11,104 nt of DNA from an uncultured Kineothrix sp. (lineage in GTDB: Bacteria > Bacillota > Clostridia > Lachnospirales > Lachnospiraceae). A program made the position numbers and the translations under genes. This document shows, piece after piece, positions 1 through 6,507 of this stretch. Numbering within the stretch: position 1 is the stretch's first letter; every line of letters starts with the position of its first letter. The DNA is taken from NCBI GenBank assembly GCA_910587275.1, contig CAJUMD010000110.1, positions 1 through 11,104 of the forward strand, read 5' to 3'. The notes under the pieces are model-generated. The model saw nothing but the letters and a program-made list of their open reading frames with translations. It was not told the origin of the DNA and did not search any database.

Positions 1-162
1 GGCTGAAATGGAAAGGCTGATTGCAGCATAGCCGCAGACGGATTTACTACTTCTTTTACTACCATTGAGAGGGAAAACCTAAGAAGTTTTGAGGGTATAT
101 AAGAACTTCTAAAGAGATAATCTAAATTCACCATAAATTTTTGGATACTATTTTACCCTGCT
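1..162. other. AT-rich intergenic end of window, possible 3' tip of a plus-strand gene
   Basis: This stretch lies downstream of the GTPase gene and holds no complete gene. Bases 2-31 can be read on the plus strand as nine sense codons (AEMERLIAA) ending in TAG. They could be the tail of a gene entering from the left, but that is too little to identify. The rest is AT-rich and contrasts with the GC-rich genes to the right. An inverted repeat, AGAAGTT at 82-88 and AACTTCT at 104-110, encloses 15 bases. It has no clear U-tract on either strand, so I do not call it a terminator. The change in composition suggests that the minus-strand operon ends here. Confidence 0.35.
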
Positions 163-627
163 TTACGGCATGCATCCCCTTTCCCAAGGCATCACATCCC
201 CCTCCTCCCGCAGATATTCCAAAAGTCCGGCAACCCCCTCCCCCCTCTTGGAATCCACTTCAAAAATCTTCCTGCACCCTGCCAGCCGCAGCCACCGTGC
301 AGCCCTCTCCGCATCCGCATTTTCCTCATGGATTTTCGTCACAATCCCCACCACATCCCGGTTCACCATCCCGGTAATATTGGGCGGATACAAAGAATAC
401 GGCTCCGTCGCCGACAAAAGCAGCCCCACCACATCCGCCTCATAAGCATACAACGCCAGCGCATACCCCAACTGCTTCGTCTGAATATACTCCCCCGGCG
501 TATCAATCACCACATCAAAATAATTCACATACTGCGTCTTCCGGTACCGGATACGCTCCCCCCGCAGTGCCTGCGTCAGCGTCGTCTTCCCGCTTTCACT
601 CCGCCCCATCAAAATAATCTTCCTCAT
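163..627 (-). CDS. EutP/PduV-family microcompartment-associated GTPase
   Basis: A 154-residue small P-loop protein of the EutP/PduV family. These Ras-like GTPase-fold proteins are encoded in ethanolamine, propanediol and glycyl-radical microcompartment operons; PduV has been linked to organelle positioning, and EutP also to acetate kinase activity. The Walker A motif GRSESGKTT is at residues 8-16 and the G3 motif DTPGEY at 42-47. The usual G4 motif T/NKxD reads TKIH at 97-100, so the guanine-specifying Asp is missing. The length is typical of the family. I start at 627 because MRKIILMGR is the conserved N-terminus and a GGGAGGG tract lies about 8 bases upstream; an in-frame ATG at 657 would add ten unconserved residues. 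It is the last gene of the dehydratase operon, 90 bases after the shell gene. The family call is firm; the role here is inferred from context. Confidence 0.9.
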   Translation of the reverse strand: MRKIILMGRSESGKTTLTQALRGERIRYRKTQYVNYFDVVIDTPGEYIQTKQLGYALALYAYEADVVGLLLSATEPYSLYPPNITGMVNRDVVGIVTKIHEENADAERAARWLRLAGCRKIFEVDSKRGEGVAGLLEYLREEGDVMPWERGCMP

Positions 628-629
628 CC

Positions 630-700
630 ACCCCATCCCTCCCACACAACCATACAACCCACCCCATCATCACCGCCGCCCCCACCTACCCCGGATGCGG
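630..700 (-). other. G-rich spacer and leader ahead of the GTPase gene
   Basis: On the coding (minus) strand, the spacer between the shell gene and the GTPase gene is very rich in G. It has runs of three to five Gs separated by short loops, and the last cluster (GGGAGGGATGGGG) overlaps the ribosome binding site. The mRNA could form a two- or three-tier G-quadruplex that affects translation of the GTPase. This is inferred from base composition only. No Rho-independent terminator is visible in the spacer, so read-through from the shell gene is expected. Confidence 0.35.
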
Positions 701-717
701 AAACCGTCTGCCGCCCC

Positions 718-1137
718 CTACGTCCGCGTCACCGGACAAACCGCAAACCCCATCTTCTCCTTCATGTAATCCAACACCGCCCGCAAAGAAGCCTCCGTCT
801 CCGACACCGTCCCGGTCACCATCAGCGTCCCGCTGAACCGGTCCACAAACCCAAGTTCCACCCCTGCAGCCTTCACCGCAATATCCGCCGCAATCACCGC
901 CGCTTCCGCAGGGCTGATGGTCAGCACCCCGATTGCCGAACGGGAATAATCCACGCCTGGATCCAGCCCCAGCTTTTCATACAGCACCTGACCGGGATTG
1001 GCAATCAGATGGGCAATGGTAATCTGCTTCCCCGGTACCAGCTCCTGGACTATCCTTGTTTTCCCTTCCGTTGACAAATCATCCTGCATTCCCACACGTA
1101 CTCCCCCGTTTCTTCCACTGTTCCATCCGTCGTCCAT
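718..1137 (-). CDS. BMC-domain shell protein, EutS/PduU type
   Basis: A 139-residue bacterial microcompartment shell protein of the circularly permuted single-BMC-domain class (EutS/PduU/CutR). Family members form hexamers that tile the shell, with a small beta-barrel over the pore. Family hallmarks are VPGKQITIAHLIANP at residues 34-48, SAIGVLTISPAEA at 67-79, GFVDRFSGTLMVTG at 96-109 and the C-terminal VTRT. PduU is about 116 residues, so this protein has a longer N-terminus of roughly 17-23 polar residues that I cannot match to anything. I chose ATG 1137 because GGGAGAGG sits 8 bases upstream. ATG 1089 would remove the extension but has a more distant GGGGGAG; ATG 1200 would overlap the activase gene. 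It begins 44 bases after the activase stop. As the only shell protein in the window, it cannot build a compartment alone. Confidence 0.93.
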   Translation of the reverse strand: MDDGWNSGRNGGVRVGMQDDLSTEGKTRIVQELVPGKQITIAHLIANPGQVLYEKLGLDPGVDYSRSAIGVLTISPAEAAVIAADIAVKAAGVELGFVDRFSGTLMVTGTVSETEASLRAVLDYMKEKMGFAVCPVTRT

Positions 1138-1181
1138 TTCCGTATCCTCTCCCTTTCCAGGCGAGCGGGGAAATATTTCCC

Positions 1182-1976
1182 CTACCCGCCAATCTGGCAA
1201 GGCAGCCCCGATACCGCTTCCGCTTCCGCTTTTAACTCCTGCATCTGCTCCGCCGGCGGCGGGAGCACATCCCCCATCCGGTATTCCCTGCCAAGCCCGT
1301 CGTATTTATCCCGTCCCAGCCTGTGGTAAGGGAGGAGATGGATTTTTTCCACGCGCCCCAATTCCTTTGCATATACGGCAATTTCCCGGATTTCCCCCAC
1401 GCTGTCATTAAACGTGGGAATCACGGGAATCCGTATGCTTAAGCGGGTCTGTCCCGACCGCGCAATCTTCCCCGCGTTCTCCAGCATCAGTTCATTGGAA
1501 CGCCCCGTATATTCTTTATGCTTTGCCGCATCCATATGTTTAATATCCAAAAGATAATGGTCCAAATAAGGCAGGATGCTTTCGATGACATCATATGGCG
1601 CACACCCCATACTTTCCATGGCGGTGCCGATGCCGCTTTCCTTTGCCGCCCGCAGCAGCGCCCTTGCAAAATCCGGCTGGCAGAGGCTTTCCCCGCCGGA
1701 CAGCGTAAGTCCCCCTCCGGAACGGTAGTAGTAAGATCTGTCCTGCTCCACCGTCCGCATCACTTCTTCCACCGTCACGTCCCGCCCGATGATCTTCTCC
1801 TCCCCCGCCACCGTCATGGACTGGAGGGCATACTCCTGGGATTCGGGATTGCAGCACCAACGGCAGCGGAGCACACAACCCTTTAAAAACACGATGGTAC
1901 GGATACCGTCCCCGTCGTGGATGGAAAATTTCTGGATATCAAAAATCCGCCCCTTTATCTGCCTGTAATCCGCCAT
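1182..1976 (-). CDS. Glycyl radical enzyme activating enzyme (radical SAM), short type
   Basis: A 264-residue radical SAM protein that, by family and position, installs the glycyl radical on the dehydratase encoded 21 bases upstream. It uses a [4Fe-4S] cluster to cleave S-adenosylmethionine to a 5'-deoxyadenosyl radical, which takes a hydrogen from the target glycine. The cluster motif CxxxCxxC is C34, C38 and C41 within KGCVLRCRWC, followed by NPES. The SAM-binding GGE motif is at residues 94-96, and LLPYHRLGRDKY at 214-225 matches the LLPYH region of pyruvate formate-lyase activase. Only about 50 residues separate C41 from the GGE motif, so the two-cluster ferredoxin-like insert of the roughly 300-residue diol dehydratase and choline lyase activases is absent. 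The CNPES context still resembles that group. The start at 1976 follows a GGAGAGGG ribosome binding site and gives the normal family N-terminus. Confidence 0.93.
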   Translation of the reverse strand: MADYRQIKGRIFDIQKFSIHDGDGIRTIVFLKGCVLRCRWCCNPESQEYALQSMTVAGEEKIIGRDVTVEEVMRTVEQDRSYYYRSGGGLTLSGGESLCQPDFARALLRAAKESGIGTAMESMGCAPYDVIESILPYLDHYLLDIKHMDAAKHKEYTGRSNELMLENAGKIARSGQTRLSIRIPVIPTFNDSVGEIREIAVYAKELGRVEKIHLLPYHRLGRDKYDGLGREYRMGDVLPPPAEQMQELKAEAEAVSGLPCQIGG

Positions 1977-1997
1977 ACATCTTCCCTCTCCAGCCTG

Positions 1998-4535
1998 TTA
2001 ATAGTTAAATCCCTGCTCCGTCCGGTTAATGATATCATCCTGCAGCGAGCGGGACAGCGTGGTAAACAATGCGCTGTACCCTGCCACACGCACTACGAGA
2101 TGTTTGTATTTTTCCGGGTATTTCTGCGCGTCCAGCAGCGTTTCCCGGCTGACCACGTTAAACTGCATATGGCTTCCCTTTTGGTCAAAATAAGCACGGA
2201 TCAGCGCCACGAATTTTTCCAGCCCTTCCCGTCCGCTCAGCGCCGAAGGGTGGAATTTCTGGTTAAACAGCGTCCCGTTGGAAGCGATGAAATGATCCAG
2301 TCTCGCCACCGAATTTGCCGCCGCCGTGGGACCGTTCACGTCCTTCCCCGCCGAAGGGGACACCCCGTCCGCCACCGGCGTCCCTGCCAGCCTTCCGTCC
2401 GGCGTCGCCCCCGTCTGTGCGCCCAGCGGCACGTTGGCGGATACCGGATAAAGCCCCGCCTGGAAAATCCCGCCCCTGGGATTCCGGTACTCCTGCAGCG
2501 GTCTCGTATAAGTATACGCCACATCCCTGGCAAATGCATCCACCTCCGGGATATCGTTTCCGAACTTGGGAACCTCCGCAATCAGCTTTAACAACCGTTC
2601 CCCCTTCACCTTTACGGCAGGCATTTCGGAGACTTCCATAACGGTCTTCATAATGGCGGCGACTTCTTTCTCCCCGATTTCCTGTCCTGCCGCTTTTAAT
2701 CCCGCGGCAATGCGTGCCGTCATGCCGCCAATCATCTCTTTCGTCAGCCCTTTCCCGTAATTGGTCGCCAAGGCTTCCTTAAATTCCCGCAGCGTCGCTT
2801 TGTGCTCCTCAAATACAAGGGTTTTCACCGCATACAGGGAATCCGCCATATTCGCCACGCCAAATCCCTGCGGTCCGGTGAAATTATAAACCGCGCCGCC
2901 CTCCTGTACGGATTTTCCCCGTTTCATGCAGTCGTCCACCATGCAGGAAAGGAACGGCAGCGGACAGCGCTCGGCATGTGCCACGTCGATGGCATTGTCC
3001 GCATTCACCAAAAGCCCTATCATGTAATTCATCTGTTCTTTATATGCATCGTAAAATTCCGTAAACTCCCGCATTTCCTCCACAGGCTTCGTTTTCACGC
3101 CCACCTGCACGCCCCGGTCCATGCCCTGGGAGAACACCAGCTCCAGGGGACGGCACATATTGAAAAATGCCGCATCATGCCATCCTTCCGTCTTCCCCGC
3201 TTTTTGGGGTTCCACGCAGCCGATGATATTGTATTCCCGTGCGTCCTTAAGCGTCAGTCCGCGGCTGACCAGCGCCGGGATAATCACCTCGTCATTATAA
3301 TAGGCAGGCAGCCCCACCCCTGTCCGCGTCAGTTCCGCCGCCTTGATTAAGAACTCATGGGGCGAGCCGTTCCATACGCGCACGGAAAAAGAAGGCTGGG
3401 GAAGCTGCACATGCATGGATGCCTGTATGCACATAAAGGACAAGTCGTTGGTCACGTCCACCCCGTCCCCGTTCTGTCCCCCCGCAATTAAGTTTTGGAA
3501 CAGGCTGTACCCGGCAAACCCTTCTGCCGAAACCGCGTCCCTGCATTTGTTCAGGTCATTTAATTTTACCCAGATACAGTCCATCAGTTCCTGGGCAAAC
3601 TCCCTGCTTAACGTCCCCTCTTTCCGGTCTTTTTCGTAATACGGGTACATATACTGGTCAAAACGTCCGGGGGAAATGGAATGCCCGCTGGATTCCAACT
3701 GCAAAAGCTGCTGGATAAACCAAAAAGACTGGCAGGCTTCATAAAAATTCCCCGCCCCCTTCGCCGGCACCCGCCTGCAGTTGCCGGCAATCCGCATAAG
3801 CTCCGCCTTTCTGTCCGCATCTTGGCACTGCGCCGCCATCTGCTCCGCAAGGCGCGCATACCGCTCAGCATAGGCGATTACCCCGTTGCAGCTTAGGATG
3901 ACCGCCTGTAAGAAACGGGATTTCCTGGCATAATCCCCGTCCCCCACGCGGCACTGCGCAAGCAGCCCTTCCGCTTCCGCGCGGATGCCCTCCATGCCGA
4001 CGGCAAGCACTTTTTCATACTGTACCGTCACATGCCCCACACCGTTATAGAAATAATTACCCGGAGTAAACATGTTGTGCTCCATCGCCGTCAGGGTCTC
4101 CGGCGCCATATAGGACGTCGCCAGCTCGCTGGTGGTCTTTCCCTTCCAGTAACGGTCCGCTTCCCGTATCTCCCGTTTTGCTTCTTCCGATATGTAAAAA
4201 GGATCCGCGCTGCGGGACGCCACCGTATCAAATTCCGCTTCCAGCCATTCGTAGGAAAATTCCGGGTACGTCTGACACCCCCTCGGCGCAATGGTACTGC
4301 TGCCCACCACCAGCTCATCCTCCCGGATGATGATGGGGATATGTTCCAAAACATGCACAAATGCCTTTGCCCTGCGGATAATGACCGGTTCCTGTTCCGT
4401 CGTCCGGTAAGACTCCGTAATCAGTCTCGCCCTCGCCGATTCAATCTCCGGCATCCGGGCAAACAAATGGCTGACCAGCCGGTCAATCCGGTCCGTTTTC
4501 TTTATATCCGCAACCTCATATTGGTACAATCCCAT
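1998..4535 (-). CDS. B12-independent glycerol / 1,2-propanediol dehydratase, glycyl radical enzyme
   Basis: An 845-residue glycyl radical enzyme that dehydrates a vicinal diol to an aldehyde: glycerol to 3-hydroxypropanal, or 1,2-propanediol to propanal. The radical glycine is G819 in VRVAGYS; the thiyl radical and base motif GCVEP gives C440 and E442. Residues known from C. butyricum glycerol dehydratase are all present at shifted positions: H168 (H164 there), H285 and S286 (H281, S282), Y343 (Y339) and D454 (D447). This favours a diol dehydratase over choline lyase or pyruvate formate-lyase. Compared with that 787-residue enzyme as I recall it, there are about 7 extra N-terminal residues, 2 at the C-terminus and an internal insert of about 49 near residues 594-647, resembling larger microcompartment-associated homologues. 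ATG 4535 is chosen for its AAGGAG site 5 bases upstream; the longer ORF to 4631 runs through the promoter. First gene of the operon. Glycerol versus propanediol is undecided. Confidence 0.94.
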   Translation of the reverse strand: MGLYQYEVADIKKTDRIDRLVSHLFARMPEIESARARLITESYRTTEQEPVIIRRAKAFVHVLEHIPIIIREDELVVGSSTIAPRGCQTYPEFSYEWLEAEFDTVASRSADPFYISEEAKREIREADRYWKGKTTSELATSYMAPETLTAMEHNMFTPGNYFYNGVGHVTVQYEKVLAVGMEGIRAEAEGLLAQCRVGDGDYARKSRFLQAVILSCNGVIAYAERYARLAEQMAAQCQDADRKAELMRIAGNCRRVPAKGAGNFYEACQSFWFIQQLLQLESSGHSISPGRFDQYMYPYYEKDRKEGTLSREFAQELMDCIWVKLNDLNKCRDAVSAEGFAGYSLFQNLIAGGQNGDGVDVTNDLSFMCIQASMHVQLPQPSFSVRVWNGSPHEFLIKAAELTRTGVGLPAYYNDEVIIPALVSRGLTLKDAREYNIIGCVEPQKAGKTEGWHDAAFFNMCRPLELVFSQGMDRGVQVGVKTKPVEEMREFTEFYDAYKEQMNYMIGLLVNADNAIDVAHAERCPLPFLSCMVDDCMKRGKSVQEGGAVYNFTGPQGFGVANMADSLYAVKTLVFEEHKATLREFKEALATNYGKGLTKEMIGGMTARIAAGLKAAGQEIGEKEVAAIMKTVMEVSEMPAVKVKGERLLKLIAEVPKFGNDIPEVDAFARDVAYTYTRPLQEYRNPRGGIFQAGLYPVSANVPLGAQTGATPDGRLAGTPVADGVSPSAGKDVNGPTAAANSVARLDHFIASNGTLFNQKFHPSALSGREGLEKFVALIRAYFDQKGSHMQFNVVSRETLLDAQKYPEKYKHLVVRVAGYSALFTTLSRSLQDDIINRTEQGFNY

Positions 4536-4590
4536 AACGACTCCTTCCTGCGCCTTCCCCGCACTCCTTCCGATTCTTCTTTTCTGTCTT

Positions 4591-4619
4591 ATTATAAACC
4601 TCCCGCTTCCGAAAGTCAA
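4591..4619 (-). promoter_or_regulatory. Sigma-70-type promoter of the diol dehydratase operon
   Basis: Read on the minus strand, TTGACT (4614-4619) and a perfect TATAAT (4591-4596) are separated by exactly 17 bases. The predicted transcript start is near 4584, giving a leader of about 49 bases before the dehydratase ATG at 4535, with the AAGGAG ribosome binding site at 4541-4546. The match to consensus (11 of 12 bases) makes this the best promoter in the window. No terminator-like or riboswitch-like structure is evident in the short leader. Confidence 0.75.
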
Positions 4620-4624
4620 TAAAT

Positions 4625-4654
4625 ACAACATGAATATTGTTGTTTTTATGTTGG
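4625..4654. promoter_or_regulatory. Putative operator: overlapping inverted repeats in the divergent promoter region
   Basis: ACAACA (4625-4630) and TGTTGT (4638-4643) are a perfect 6-base inverted pair with a 7-base spacer. CAACAT (4626-4631) also pairs perfectly with ATGTTG (4648-4653). The cluster lies about 41-70 bases upstream of the predicted dehydratase transcript start, where an activator would bind, and it overlaps the possible promoter of the divergent phosphatase gene. No regulator gene is present in the window to assign to it. It is seen directly as repeats; the regulatory role is inference. Confidence 0.4.
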
Positions 4655-4668
4655 TTTCATGCTAATAT
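4640..4668 (+). promoter_or_regulatory. Possible promoter of the PHP phosphohydrolase gene
   Basis: TTGTTT (4640-4645) and TAATAT (4663-4668) are 17 bases apart, and the -10 box is preceded by TG at 4660-4661, an extended -10 arrangement. Transcription would start near 4675, leaving a leader of about 78 bases. Both hexamers match consensus at only four of six positions, so this is a candidate. It overlaps the inverted repeats, so a protein bound there could repress this gene while activating the divergent dehydratase. Confidence 0.35.
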
Positions 4669-4752
4669 AAGGATGTAAACTTGTGATATCTTTTCTAATA
4701 CGAATACCCGAATTTTACACGGATGCTTTCCGTACTTTTCAGGAGGTTTTGC

Positions 4753-5529
4753 ATGAATTACCCTGCACCGGATATTTTCCGCCATCCAAATACCCTGACA
4801 GAAAGAAATACCTCACGGCAATCCGCCTTTTTGCTGGACGTCCATACCCACAGCATCGCCAGCGGGCATTATACGTCGGACACGGTCACGGACATGGCAC
4901 GGGCTGCGGCATCCAAAGGCATGAAACTGCTGGGAATCAGCGAACACGGTCCCGCCCTTCCCTGCGCCTGCACCCTCTCCTATTTCCGCGGACTGTCCCA
5001 TGCTCCGTCCGTGCGCATGGGCGTCCGTATCCTGTACGGCGCGGAAGTAAATATTTTGGATGCTTCCGGCAGCCTTGACCTGCCGGAAGACATCCGGGAG
5101 CAATTGGACTACTGCCTGGCAGGCATCCATCCCCCCTGCTTTAACGCGCCGCAAAGCACGGATTATACCGATGCCTACATCCGCGCCATGGCAAATCCCC
5201 ACATCCATATCATCGCCCACCCGGACGATGCCAGGTACCCCGTAGATTACCGGCGCCTGACGGAAGCCGCCATGGATTACCATGTCCTTTTGGAAATCAA
5301 CAATGCTTCCCTGTCCCCGGACGGCTACCGGGGCGCGGCAGCGGAAAATGACCGTGCCATCCTGGAATTATGCAAAAAGTACCGTTATCCGGTACTTCTT
5401 TCCAGTGACAGCCACGGCCACTCCAACATCGGTAATTTTAAATACGCCCTGGACCTTGTCCGCGAAACGGCTTTTCCCGCGGAGCTCATCCTCAATACTT
5501 CGGCGGACCGTTTCCTGCGTTTCCTGTAA
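4753..5529 (+). CDS. PHP-domain phosphohydrolase, YcdX-like
   Basis: A 258-residue PHP (polymerase and histidinol phosphatase) family protein resembling E. coli YcdX, a trinuclear-metal phosphatase with no settled physiological substrate. The whole metal-ligand set is visible: H31 and H33 (HTH), H39, H65 (SEHGP), E98 (GAEVN), H126 (AGIHPP), H156 (AHPDD), and D219 and H221 (SDSHGH). The spacing parallels YcdX closely. Compared with YcdX there are about 24 extra N-terminal residues ahead of the first metal motif. No signal peptide or membrane segment is seen, so it is probably cytoplasmic. ATG 4753 is chosen because a full AGGAGG (4741-4746) lies six bases upstream; the ATG at 4723 would place that site inside the gene. 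It is the only plus-strand gene, divergent from the dehydratase. A link to diol metabolism is not shown by the sequence. Confidence 0.9.
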   Translation: MNYPAPDIFRHPNTLTERNTSRQSAFLLDVHTHSIASGHYTSDTVTDMARAAASKGMKLLGISEHGPALPCACTLSYFRGLSHAPSVRMGVRILYGAEVNILDASGSLDLPEDIREQLDYCLAGIHPPCFNAPQSTDYTDAYIRAMANPHIHIIAHPDDARYPVDYRRLTEAAMDYHVLLEINNASLSPDGYRGAAAENDRAILELCKKYRYPVLLSSDSHGHSNIGNFKYALDLVRETAFPAELILNTSADRFLRFL

Positions 5530-5533
5530 CGCC

Positions 5534-6448
5534 TCATCCCGTCACCGCCAGCAGCACCGGCACCGTAACTACACAAAGCACTGTCGTCAGGATAATCGCC
5601 GCGCTGCAGATCGTCCCGTCAATTCCTTTCCGGGTTCCCAAAATCAGCGGCATATTCCCAATGGGCATCCCGAACATCACCATGCAGACCCGGATCAATG
5701 CGGCATCATCCGTCGCCATTTTCAACACCGGCAGCATAAGGAGCGGAAGCGCCAGCAGTTTCACCGCCGCAAACACATATAGCCGCGCCTGCCCGAAAAT
5801 CTTCCCCCACTCCGAATGCGCCAGCGTAAAACCCACCGCCACCAGCGCCATGGGCGAGGTCACATTCCCAAGGTATGTCACGGAAGTATCCACAAAATCC
5901 GGCAGCCGGATACCGAACAGAATCACTGCCATGGCGGCAAGACCGGAAACCGTCCCCGCATTCACCATCTCTTTTAACGTGGATAGGGAAAACTTCCCGT
6001 TCATCAGGGAGATTCCGTAAGTATAGAAAACAATGGTATAAACCAGCATAAATTCCGTCACATAGACGATATACTCCGCACCGAGGATACTGCTTACCAC
6101 CGGTATCCCGATAAACCCCAGGTTGGAAAAGACGAACATCATCCGGAAAATCTTCCGCTGCTCCCTGTCCTTATCAAAAAACGGCGACAAAACCATGCCT
6201 ACGGCAATAAAAAACAAAAACATTCCCACCGCAATCAGCGCCACTGTTCCCATCGTATCCAGGGAAACTTCTCCCACGGCATGGAGCGCACCGGAAAACA
6301 CCAAAAGCGGATTGAACACATTTACAATCATCCCGGACATCTGTCCGTTGGTATGCGCATCCATCATACCCTTTTTTGTCATGAAATAGCCGGCGCCTAT
6401 CATAATGAGCAATGCCAGCATTTGAAAAAACACGGTGAAAATCGTCAT
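5534..6448 (-). CDS. AEC (auxin efflux carrier) family transporter
   Basis: A 304-residue integral membrane protein of the AEC family, secondary carriers in the BART superfamily. Bacterial members move organic acids such as malate or malonate, but most have unknown substrates. It consists of about ten hydrophobic helices in two inverted halves. The broken-helix motif NVFNPLLVFS is at residues 43-52, SNLGFIGIPV at 108-117, and the second-half counterpart GMPIGNMPLILGTRKG at 260-275. The length is normal. ATG 6448 is chosen because GGGGAGGG ends four bases upstream; ATG 6481 would add 11 charged residues before the first helix. It begins 59 bases after the kinase stop on the same strand with no terminator between, so it is probably the third gene of that operon. 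Its stop is four bases from that of the convergent phosphatase gene. Confidence 0.88.
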   Translation of the reverse strand: MTIFTVFFQMLALLIMIGAGYFMTKKGMMDAHTNGQMSGMIVNVFNPLLVFSGALHAVGEVSLDTMGTVALIAVGMFLFFIAVGMVLSPFFDKDREQRKIFRMMFVFSNLGFIGIPVVSSILGAEYIVYVTEFMLVYTIVFYTYGISLMNGKFSLSTLKEMVNAGTVSGLAAMAVILFGIRLPDFVDTSVTYLGNVTSPMALVAVGFTLAHSEWGKIFGQARLYVFAAVKLLALPLLMLPVLKMATDDAALIRVCMVMFGMPIGNMPLILGTRKGIDGTICSAAIILTTVLCVVTVPVLLAVTG

Positions 6449-6507
6449 CTTTCCCTCCCCGGTTCCGGCTTTTCGCCTCAAACACCGTAAACAAATCTTC
6501 CCGTCTT

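Noticed and set aside
82..110. Rho-independent terminator after the GTPase gene
   Set aside because: The seven-base AT-rich stem has a 15-base loop and no following U-tract on either strand.
328..1074. Plus-strand open frame of 248 codons
   Set aside because: It lies antisense to the GTPase and shell-protein genes, is dominated by Pro, His and Arg from GC-rich antisense codons, and shows no domain or ribosome binding site.
1138..1200. Longer N-terminus of the shell protein, overlapping the activase gene
   Set aside because: The extension has no family match, and ATG 1137 has a much better ribosome binding site.
1998..4535. Choline trimethylamine-lyase or pyruvate formate-lyase as the identity of the glycyl radical enzyme
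   Set aside because: The residues lining the active site match the glycerol dehydratase set (H168, H285, S286, Y343, D454). Pyruvate formate-lyase has a two-cysteine motif in place of CVE.
4536..4631. 32-residue N-terminal extension of the dehydratase
   Set aside because: The extra codons run through the consensus promoter and ribosome binding site; ATG 4535 has AAGGAG at proper distance and fits the family N-terminus.
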